This document shows, piece by piece, positions 1 to 5,045 of a DNA stretch of 5,045 nt. This DNA comes from Bacteroidales bacterium. GTDB taxonomy: Bacteria; Bacteroidota; Bacteroidia; Bacteroidales; UBA10428. The notes beneath the pieces are model-generated. The model ran no database searches. It was not told where the DNA came from and saw only the letters and a program-made list of their open reading frames with translations. Each line of letters starts with the position of its first letter. Within the stretch, counting starts at the first letter, position 1. The position numbers were made by a program, and so were the translations under genes. The stretch lies in assembly GCA_016935595.1 (NCBI GenBank), contig JAFGQQ010000447.1, forward strand, positions 1 through 5,045. Reading direction: 5' to 3'.

Positions 1-2033
1 ATATAATCATCAATTTTATTTTGACTTAATGTTAAGTTAGCCTCCAATTCTATTGATTTTAGTAGATTTAGCTTTAAGCTGGTTTCCATTCCCCTTCTGT
101 AACTTTTGTCAACATTTGTCATTATTGGGTATCCAACGTTATTTAACTCACCTGTTAAGACCAACTGGTTTTTGTAATCCATGTAATAAATATTAATATT
201 GAGAGCTATCCTTGAAGAATTAAAATAATATCCCCATTCGTAATCATACAGGGTTTCGTGAACAGGAGGCTTGGTTTCACCATCTTTTACAGCATCTTTT
301 AAATCAGCCCTTGATGGTTCGCGGTTTGCAACTCCAAATGAAAAATAATATTTATTCCGGTTATTTTGAGAATAATATATTCCTGCTTTTGGATTAATGA
401 AATGGTAGTTATTTTCCTGGTCGAGCAATACTAAATCATCATCCGGACCTTTTAATTTATAATTAATTGAACGGTAAAGAATATCGCTATAAATACTAAA
501 TTTATCCAATTGATAATTGATTTTACCAAATAAACTGAAACTGGTTTTAAGACCGTTATTAAAATACCATTCATATTCATACGGCAAACCTATATTAAAC
601 TTAGTCCATTTTATCAATCCGAAGTGATCGCCATCATATCTATTCCAGGCCGATCCTATAGAGATTGATGTATTATTTTTGTTATAATTAAATGCTAAGG
701 TATACCCGTAATAAATATTATCAAGCCATTTCTGACGGATCAGATCGGTTGATGAAATCATACTATCAGGGAAAAAATAAGTTTTTTCATTTAAAATTAT
801 ACTATCTGTACTCATAAAGTAATTGGAAAGTCCATAATCTTCTAATCCATCATCATATTTGTATTGTTCATAATAGCCTTTTCCTGTAGTAAGATGCAGA
901 GCAGAATTTACAAATAAGTTTTTGGTTATTTCTCTTGAATACAATATTTGGTAATGGTTTTGCCAGTAATTATCGGTCTGACCATCATAAAATTGCTGGT
1001 TTCCGTTATCGTCGTAATATTCACCGGCAGGATTAAAATTTCTTATGGAATCAATCATATAATCGGGAACACCCCACCAGGTAATTCCTGTATGTTCTTC
1101 TCCCAATATGGCAATAAGTTTTACTATATTTTTTTCTGAATAATATGAACCGGATAAATAAAGTGAATTATGATTAGAAAAGCCTCTTTTAATATATCCA
1201 TCCGATTTTAATTTACTATACCGCATATCAAATGAGAATTTATCTTTAATCATGCCTGAACCAACAGATATACTTGCTTTTTTTGTATTAAATGAACCAA
1301 ATGCAGTACTTACATTCACATAAGGATCAACATTCAAGTCCAATGTTTTAAAATCAACAGTAGCTCCAAAGGCAGCAGCCCCATTCGAAGATGTGCCTAT
1401 TCCACGCTGGATTTGTATATTATCAACCGAAGCGCTGAAATCAGGTAAATCAACAAAAAAAACACCTTGCGATTCAGCGTCATTTAAAGGAATACCATTA
1501 ATAGTGACATTTATCCTGTTAATATCAGTGCCACGTATCCTGAAACTGGTATATCCAATCCCGGTTCCATTCTCCGAAGTAGCAACCAGAGATGGTGTGA
1601 ATTGTAATTGATAAGGAATATCTGCAGCAATGTTACCCGACTCTATTTCAGCCTGGTTGATATTTTCATGAGCAATAGGATTATTATTCTGTGCCCTTAT
1701 TGCTTTAATAATAACCTCATCGGCCATAATTATCGAAGGTTCGAGAATAAAATCAATAACCTGGTCTTTTGTTAGATCAATTTTTTCAATTGAATTTTTA
1801 AATCCAATTGCAGTGGCTTCAATTTGATAAATCCCTAAAGGGATTTTTGAGATTTTGTAATTGCCTTCCAAATCGGCACTTGTCCCTAAGTAAGTATTTT
1901 GTATAATAATAGAGGCAAAGGGAATGGCTTCACCTTCAGAACTTATTATTTTACCCGAAATGGATACTTTTTCCTGTGTAAAAGCAATAGCAATTACACT
2001 GGAAAGGATTAGAATAAAAATTAGTTTTTTCAT
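1..2033 (-). CDS. TonB-dependent outer-membrane receptor, TPP-riboswitch controlled, probable thiamine uptake (C-terminus outside window)
   Basis: The frame stays open from the ATG at 2033 to the window edge: 677 codons and no stop, so the end of the barrel is missing. Residues 1-19 look like a Sec signal peptide (MKK, then a run of Ile/Leu/Val/Ala). Residues about 23-98 resemble the CarboxypepD_reg-like extension of Bacteroidota receptors (ISGKI, GT.AD.EGNY, GFK). A TonB-box-like stretch, ADEVII, lies at 104-109. The plug spans about 119-230 and contains FRIRGTD (164-170), NGIPLNDAESQG (179-190) and IQRG (208-211). From about 240 onward there are alternating aromatic and polar strands, as expected for the beta-barrel. 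Such receptors use TonB/ExbBD energy to bring scarce ligands across the outer membrane. The ligand is inferred from the TPP riboswitch just upstream, because barrel sequence alone does not define cargo. TPP-controlled receptors of this kind are known in Bacteroides, where they take part in thiamine uptake. Family assignment is very secure; substrate is probable. Confidence 0.95.
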   Translation of the reverse strand, partial: MKKLIFILILSSVIAIAFTQEKVSISGKIISSEGEAIPFASIIIQNTYLGTSADLEGNYKISKIPLGIYQIEATAIGFKNSIEKIDLTKDQVIDFILEPSIIMADEVIIKAIRAQNNNPIAHENINQAEIESGNIAADIPYQLQFTPSLVATSENGTGIGYTSFRIRGTDINRINVTINGIPLNDAESQGVFFVDLPDFSASVDNIQIQRGIGTSSNGAAAFGATVDFKTLDLNVDPYVNVSTAFGSFNTKKASISVGSGMIKDKFSFDMRYSKLKSDGYIKRGFSNHNSLYLSGSYYSEKNIVKLIAILGEEHTGITWWGVPDYMIDSIRNFNPAGEYYDDNGNQQFYDGQTDNYWQNHYQILYSREITKNLFVNSALHLTTGKGYYEQYKYDDGLEDYGLSNYFMSTDSIILNEKTYFFPDSMISSTDLIRQKWLDNIYYGYTLAFNYNKNNTSISIGSAWNRYDGDHFGLIKWTKFNIGLPYEYEWYFNNGLKTSFSLFGKINYQLDKFSIYSDILYRSINYKLKGPDDDLVLLDQENNYHFINPKAGIYYSQNNRNKYYFSFGVANREPSRADLKDAVKDGETKPPVHETLYDYEWGYYFNSSRIALNINIYYMDYKNQLVLTGELNNVGYPIMTNVDKSYRRGMETSLKLNLLKSIELEANLTLSQNKIDDY

Positions 2034-2035
2034 TT

Positions 2036-2067
2036 TCTCTTTATTTTTTAATTATTAAATAAAGAGA
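2036..2067 (-). promoter_or_regulatory. Ribosome-binding-site-sequestering hairpin (riboswitch expression platform)
   Basis: There is a perfect 11-bp inverted repeat: positions 2057-2067 pair with 2036-2046 around a 10-nt loop. In the minus-strand RNA the 3' arm reads AAAUAAAGAGA and ends two bases before the AUG of the receptor gene. It therefore covers the only purine-rich, Shine-Dalgarno-like sequence (AAAGAGA). No U-tract follows the stem, because the next bases are AA and the start codon, so an intrinsic terminator is unlikely. The inferred role is to block ribosome access when the upstream aptamer binds TPP. The stem is seen directly; its function is inferred. Confidence 0.7.
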
Positions 2068-2092
2068 GGTTTACACTGGTGAGAAATCTAGA

Positions 2093-2174
2093 ATTCAAAT
2101 CCCTCCGCCGGTATTATCCGGATCAGGTTCCAGGGTTTATTCTCAGCCATAATGTTAAGGCACCCCTCTTGAAC
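2093..2174 (-). promoter_or_regulatory. TPP riboswitch aptamer (THI box)
   Basis: Read on the minus strand, the element has all the conserved THI-box parts in order. These are GGGGTGCC (about 2166-2159), the pyrimidine-sensing CTGAGA (2146-2141), AACCTGAT (2129-2122) and the diphosphate-helix segment ATAATACCGGCG, then GAGGGA. P1 closes as GUUCAA (2174-2169) with UUGAAU (2098-2093), five Watson-Crick pairs plus one G-U. P2 pairs AGGG (2167-2164) with CCCU (2135-2132). P3 is capped by GCC/GGC and P5 by CCGG/CCGG. The aptamer sits 59 nt upstream of the receptor start codon, in the same orientation. It binds thiamine pyrophosphate and normally represses the downstream gene when thiamine is plentiful. 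Identification rests on direct motif matching and is very secure. Confidence 0.97.
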
Positions 2175-2194
2175 AATTTTATAAATTTATACTA

Positions 2195-2202
2195 CAAATA
2201 TA
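2195..2202 (-). promoter_or_regulatory. Candidate -7 promoter element for the riboswitch-receptor transcript
   Basis: The minus strand reads TATATTTG, an exact match to the Bacteroidota -7 consensus TAnnTTTG. It would place transcription start at roughly 2185-2190, just ahead of aptamer helix P1, which is where a riboswitch transcript should begin. No TTTG-type -33 element occurs at the usual 19-21 nt spacing, so the call depends on the -7 box and its position. Confidence 0.5.
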
Positions 2203-2354
2203 ATTAGGATTTTTAATAATATATTGCTTAAAAGAATATTTATAAATACTATTTAATTTTTCGAGAGCTGCTAAATTACGAAAATTAATTTATCATGCTT
2301 AATTTATTATATTTTGATGTAATATAATTGATATTAATTAATTTAAGTTACATA

Positions 2355-2362
2355 TATTTTTG
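2355..2362 (+). promoter_or_regulatory. Candidate -7 promoter element for the small secreted-protein gene (upstream alternative)
   Basis: TATTTTTG matches the Bacteroidota consensus TAnnTTTG exactly and would give a leader of about 70 nt. The nearest upstream TTG (2328-2330) is 24 nt away, longer than the preferred spacing. The surrounding DNA is extremely A/T-rich, so chance matches are likely. It competes with the candidate at 2388-2418. Confidence 0.25.
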
Positions 2363-2387
2363 TTAATTTAACAGATCCCAAATTTTT

Positions 2388-2418
2388 ATTGTCTAATAAT
2401 TAATTAACTATATATTTT
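2388..2418 (+). promoter_or_regulatory. Candidate promoter for the small secreted-protein gene (downstream alternative)
   Basis: ATTG (2388-2391) and TATATTTT (2411-2418) each differ by one base from the Bacteroidota -33 (TTTG) and -7 (TAnnTTTG) elements. They are separated by the preferred 19 nt. Transcription would start about 15 nt before the ATG at 2441. The rest of the intergenic stretch 2203-2440 shows no other feature beyond high A/T content. Confidence 0.3.
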
Positions 2419-2440
2419 ACAAACTTCAATTTATATTTAC

Positions 2441-2872
2441 ATGAAAAAATATATATTAATTCTATTAGCTTTTATTGCATTATTAGTAAATGGTAAAAGC
2501 AGATTTTCAGATACTGATTGCAAACCTGGTATTAATTTTAGTAATGTATTGCTTATCGATACTTCCGGTGTTATAAGCAGTTATGATACAACCGGTATAA
2601 TTACAATTTGCATAGATGAAGAGGTAATATCTTATAAAATAAACTGTCCAGTAAAATGCGAGAATATGTTTGATTTTTATCACCAGAAACCATCAATTAG
2701 AAGGGTATATATTGTTGAAATAAGTGATGATGATATATTTTTTCACCGGAAGTTTTTAAAAGTATACCCAATATTTACCATGGATACTGAAAAAACGGTT
2801 GCATTTTATATTGATAAATCAGGAAATTACTATTTCCAGGATGAAGAGCAAATGCTGGTTTTTATTAAATAA
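2441..2872 (+). CDS. Small exported protein of unknown function, four cysteines
   Basis: This 143-residue protein matches no family that I recognise. Residues 1 to about 18-20 form a clear signal peptide (MKKY, then Ile/Leu/Ala-rich, ending VNGKS). No lipobox cysteine follows, so it is probably soluble in the periplasm or secreted rather than a lipoprotein. The mature part has cysteines at 27, 57, 69 and 73, of which the last two form a CPVKC motif (69-73). Two disulfides are possible after export. An acidic patch, SDDD (95-98), lies in the middle, and predicted strands alternate hydrophobic and polar residues to the C-terminus. The ATG at 2441 is preferred because the signal peptide starts there; there is no Shine-Dalgarno sequence, as is usual in this phylum. 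It is transcribed away from the riboswitch unit and towards the flotillin operon, so neighbours give no functional clue. Signal peptide, length and A/T-rich coding sequence support a real gene; function is unknown. Confidence 0.8.
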   Translation: MKKYILILLAFIALLVNGKSRFSDTDCKPGINFSNVLLIDTSGVISSYDTTGIITICIDEEVISYKINCPVKCENMFDFYHQKPSIRRVYIVEISDDDIFFHRKFLKVYPIFTMDTEKTVAFYIDKSGNYYFQDEEQMLVFIK

Positions 2873-2910
2873 AATTTATCAAGCTTATTTTACATTATTT
2901 ATTTGCTAAT

Positions 2911-4374
2911 CTATTTTTCTTCAGCTAAATCTTCTTTTGATTCATCTTTATATTTTTCTATTTCATTACCTTTTTCCTTCTTAGAAACATTCTTTTTTGT
3001 TTCTTCCTTTTTTGTAGTTCCTTTTAAATAATCAGGCAACTCCAAACCAGCCATTTTAAACAATTCATCAAAAGGTGGAATTGAAGATAACATACCTGAT
3101 AAGAATTTTGCTGTTGATGGTATATTTCCTTCTTTTCCTGCTGACATGGTATCCCAAACAGTAACTTTATCGATTTTAAGATTTTTGATGGCTTCGACCT
3201 GTGTTTTAACTAATTCGGGCAATTTATCTGTAATCATTAACATAACGGCATTTTTAGCATCTTTTCCGGCTGCATTAACTATTTTTTCAAATCCACTGGC
3301 TTGTTTGCTCAATATTTCAAGTATACCCTTCGCCTGGGCTTCCATTTTCATAAAAATAGCGTCTGCATCACCTTTTGCATGTCGCCTTGTTTGTTCGGCA
3401 ATGGCTTCGGCTGCGATTTCTACTTTCTCTTTATCAATTTTTGCAGGAACCACAATATCTGCAGTTTGTGATGCTTTATCTCTTTCTGCTCTTCCTGTTT
3501 CTGCTTCTTTTTCAGCTTTATAGGCTTCTTCAAGGGCTTTAGCCTGACTTACTTTTTCTGCGGCAACAGCTCTTCTTTCTGCTTCGGCTTCTTTTGATCT
3601 TCTGTCAGCATTTGAATTGGCAATGGTAATTTTAGCTGTATTTTCTCCTTCAACTGCGGTAGCATCTGCCTGAGATACCTGAATTCTTTGGTCTTTTAAA
3701 GCATTGGCTTCTCCAATTGAGCCATCTCGATTTTTTTCGGCAACGCTTTTCTTTGCATCATTAATGGCTTTTGCAGCTGCTTCTTTACCTAATGCTTCAA
3801 TATAACCCGATTCATCCTTAATATCTGTAACATTTACATTAATAAGTTTTAACCCTATTTTTTTTAATTCATTTTCTACGTTTGAAGAAACAGCAGCAAG
3901 AAATTTATCCCGGTTACTGTTAATTTCTTCAATGTCCATAGTAGCAACAACAAGCCTTAATTGTCCGAAGATAATATCTTTCGCCAGGTTACTGATATCG
4001 GATTGAGATAAGCCTAGAAGTCTTTCGGCAGCGTTTATCATGGTACCTGGTTCAGTTGATATGCCAACCGTAAACCTTGATGGTGCATCAACGCGAATGT
4101 TCTGTTTACTAAGTGCATTCGTCAGATTAATTTCTATTGAAATAGGAGTTAAATCTAAAAATGAATAATCCTGTATAACAGGCCAAATGAATGCAGCACC
4201 TCCATGTATACATTTTGCAGAGCGGGCTTCCCCTTGTCCCCCCTTTCCAATTTTACCATATACGACTAAAACCCGGTCCGAAGGACACCTTTTATATCTT
4301 TTAAAAAAGGATACAATTAGAATAAAAACAAATATAATCACTGCTATAACCAGTAAAACAATATATTGTCCCAT
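2911..4374 (-). CDS. Flotillin-family (SPFH/band 7) membrane scaffold protein, FloT/YuaG-like
   Basis: The 487-residue product has the full flotillin layout. One N-terminal membrane segment (about 4-24) is followed by basic residues (KRYKR, 25-29). The SPFH domain covers about 30-195 and includes GGAAFIWPVIQ (58-68), LDLTPISIEI (73-82), AAERLLG (115-121) and MDIEEINSNRDKF (146-158). A long Ala/Glu/Lys/Arg-rich coiled-coil region spans about 196-350, with repeated EA/AE motifs and VVPAKIDKEKVE (308-319). The oligomerisation region includes DKVTVWD (402-408), and a Lys/Glu-rich tail covers 455-487. Length is close to Bacillus FloT (about 500 residues). Flotillins assemble into large membrane-associated rings and organise ordered microdomains, affecting membrane fluidity, secretion and signalling. 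The gene lies 34 nt downstream of an NfeD-family gene in the same orientation, the classic pairing. The ATG at 4374 sits directly ahead of the membrane segment. Family assignment is secure; the client proteins are unknown. Confidence 0.96.
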   Translation of the reverse strand: MGQYIVLLVIAVIIFVFILIVSFFKRYKRCPSDRVLVVYGKIGKGGQGEARSAKCIHGGAAFIWPVIQDYSFLDLTPISIEINLTNALSKQNIRVDAPSRFTVGISTEPGTMINAAERLLGLSQSDISNLAKDIIFGQLRLVVATMDIEEINSNRDKFLAAVSSNVENELKKIGLKLINVNVTDIKDESGYIEALGKEAAAKAINDAKKSVAEKNRDGSIGEANALKDQRIQVSQADATAVEGENTAKITIANSNADRRSKEAEAERRAVAAEKVSQAKALEEAYKAEKEAETGRAERDKASQTADIVVPAKIDKEKVEIAAEAIAEQTRRHAKGDADAIFMKMEAQAKGILEILSKQASGFEKIVNAAGKDAKNAVMLMITDKLPELVKTQVEAIKNLKIDKVTVWDTMSAGKEGNIPSTAKFLSGMLSSIPPFDELFKMAGLELPDYLKGTTKKEETKKNVSKKEKGNEIEKYKDESKEDLAEEK

Positions 4375-4408
4375 AGTTTATTGTAATTTTTTATTAATTA
4401 AATTAGAC

Positions 4409-4999
4409 TTATTTACTTGGTTTAACCAATAATATTTCATTATCAATAATATCTGATACCTCAATTATAGTGCCGGTTTTGATTTCTTCATCATGGTCAG
4501 TCATGGCATCAAGTGTTTGAAAACCCTGAACTTTAATCTGCACCTTGCCTAATCCATTCCTGTTTGCAGGAATAGGAAGGTAAACAGTTCCAATCTTGCC
4601 AATGGCATTTGCTAAACTCAAGGTACCGCTGTCAGTAAGTTTTCCCATAGCATATACAATTGATGCCATAATCAGCATCATTATTAATCCGCTAATTGTA
4701 GAAATGACAACAGTTTTGCCAATACCTAGCCCACTTCCTGAACATACTATTCCTGCCCATCCGAATATAGTAAAGAAAGCTATCAGGTTTTTTAGTGTTA
4801 TAAACTGAAATTCTATTCCTGTATCATGTTCAATTGATACATCAGCATGGCCGTCTGCGTCCATTCCATCAACATCTCCTCCAATAAAGGTTAAAATCAT
4901 TTGTATAATAAAAAGAACAGATGCAGGCAAGGCAATACACCAGTATATTTTTGCAATAAGGGGTAAAGAAGCCCACCATGTCGACATATTTAGTAACAT
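4409..4999 (-). CDS. NfeD-family membrane protein, YuaF-like flotillin partner
   Basis: This 196-residue protein has a first membrane segment at about 18-40, then a loop rich in Asp and His (41-60, with D42, D44, D47, D49, H51, D53, H58 and D59). Two further membrane segments follow at about 69-91 and 94-118. A C-terminal soluble beta domain (about 130-194) has IGKIGTVYLPI (133-143), GKVQIKVQG (151-159) and GTIIEVSDI (176-184), the pattern of the NfeD OB-fold. It lacks the ClpP-like protease domain of long NfeD proteins, so it belongs to the short NfeD1b/YuaF type. These are usually encoded beside flotillin and work with it at the membrane. The ATG at 4999 gives the longest form. The in-frame ATG at 4987 (Met5) is a plausible alternative because neither has a good Shine-Dalgarno sequence. 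The flotillin gene starts 34 nt downstream with no terminator between, so co-transcription is expected. Confidence 0.9.
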   Translation of the reverse strand: MLLNMSTWWASLPLIAKIYWCIALPASVLFIIQMILTFIGGDVDGMDADGHADVSIEHDTGIEFQFITLKNLIAFFTIFGWAGIVCSGSGLGIGKTVVISTISGLIMMLIMASIVYAMGKLTDSGTLSLANAIGKIGTVYLPIPANRNGLGKVQIKVQGFQTLDAMTDHDEEIKTGTIIEVSDIIDNEILLVKPSK

Positions 5000-5019
5000 T
5001 GTAAAATGATTTGTTTTGT

Positions 5020-5027
5020 GAAAAGTA
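5020..5027 (-). promoter_or_regulatory. Weak candidate -7 element for the nfeD-flotillin operon
   Basis: The minus strand reads TACTTTTC, seven of eight positions of TAnnTTTG, about 20 nt before the ATG at 4999. The -33 element would fall beyond the right edge of the window, so it cannot be tested here. The operon could also start further upstream with genes that are not visible. Confidence 0.2.
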
Positions 5028-5045
5028 ATTAAAAAATTTAAATAT

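Noticed and set aside
948..1611. Two plus-strand open frames (948-1139 and 1393-1611) within the receptor gene
   Set aside because: Both are antisense to a continuous, well-supported receptor reading frame and show no family features.
2036..2067. Leader hairpin as an intrinsic transcription terminator
   Set aside because: The stem is A/T-rich and is followed by AA and the start codon rather than a U-tract, so ribosome-site sequestration fits better.
2203..2440. Possible small RNA or extra short gene in the divergent intergenic region
   Set aside because: Only A/T-rich sequence with promoter-like words is visible. I saw no stable hairpin, tRNA-like sequence or open frame with a plausible start.
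2860..2874. TTTTATT/AATAAAA inverted repeat at the stop codon of the small secreted-protein gene, as a possible bidirectional terminator
   Set aside because: The stem is entirely A/T with a one-base spacer, which leaves only about five weak pairs. It could arise by chance in this A/T-rich sequence.
3146..3523. 125-codon open frame on the plus strand inside the flotillin gene
   Set aside because: It lies opposite the Ala/Glu/Lys coiled-coil part of a confident gene. Low stop density in the antisense frame of such repeats explains it, and its Ser/Ala/Leu-rich translation resembles nothing known.
4187..4808. Plus-strand open frames at 4187-4432 and 4596-4808
   Set aside because: They are antisense to the flotillin and NfeD genes. 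Hydrophobic stretches in 4596-4808 mirror the membrane-segment codons on the other strand.

Overview
The window looks like chromosomal DNA from a low-G+C member of the Bacteroidota (Cytophaga-Flavobacterium-Bacteroides group), roughly one third G+C by eye. The evidence is a TonB-dependent receptor with the CarboxypepD_reg-like N-terminal extension typical of that phylum, start codons preceded by A/T-rich leaders with little or no Shine-Dalgarno sequence, and promoter-like sequences matching the Bacteroidota -7 element TAnnTTTG. I see no mobile element, CRISPR array, tRNA or rRNA.

Region 1 (1-2202, minus strand) is a TPP (thiamine pyrophosphate) riboswitch unit. It holds a promoter-like -7 box, a complete THI-box aptamer, a hairpin that buries the ribosome-binding region, and a TonB-dependent outer-membrane receptor whose C-terminus runs off the left edge. 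The aptamer points to thiamine, or a thiamine-related compound, as the probable cargo. The leader can be folded into two mutually exclusive states, which suggests that TPP blocks translation initiation rather than terminating transcription.

Region 2 (2203-2872) is an A/T-rich divergent intergenic stretch followed by a plus-strand gene for a small exported protein of unknown function with four cysteines.

Region 3 (2911-4999, minus strand) is a two-gene operon: an NfeD-family membrane protein with a C-terminal OB-fold-like domain, then a flotillin (SPFH) protein 34 nt downstream. This matches the yuaF-yuaG (floT) arrangement of Bacillus and implies a membrane-microdomain scaffold with its NfeD partner. 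The flotillin gene converges on the small secreted-protein gene, with 38 nt between their stop codons.

The three units appear functionally independent. The most interesting element is the riboswitch leader. The other genes belong to known families, apart from the small orphan. I found no convincing evidence of an entirely new system.
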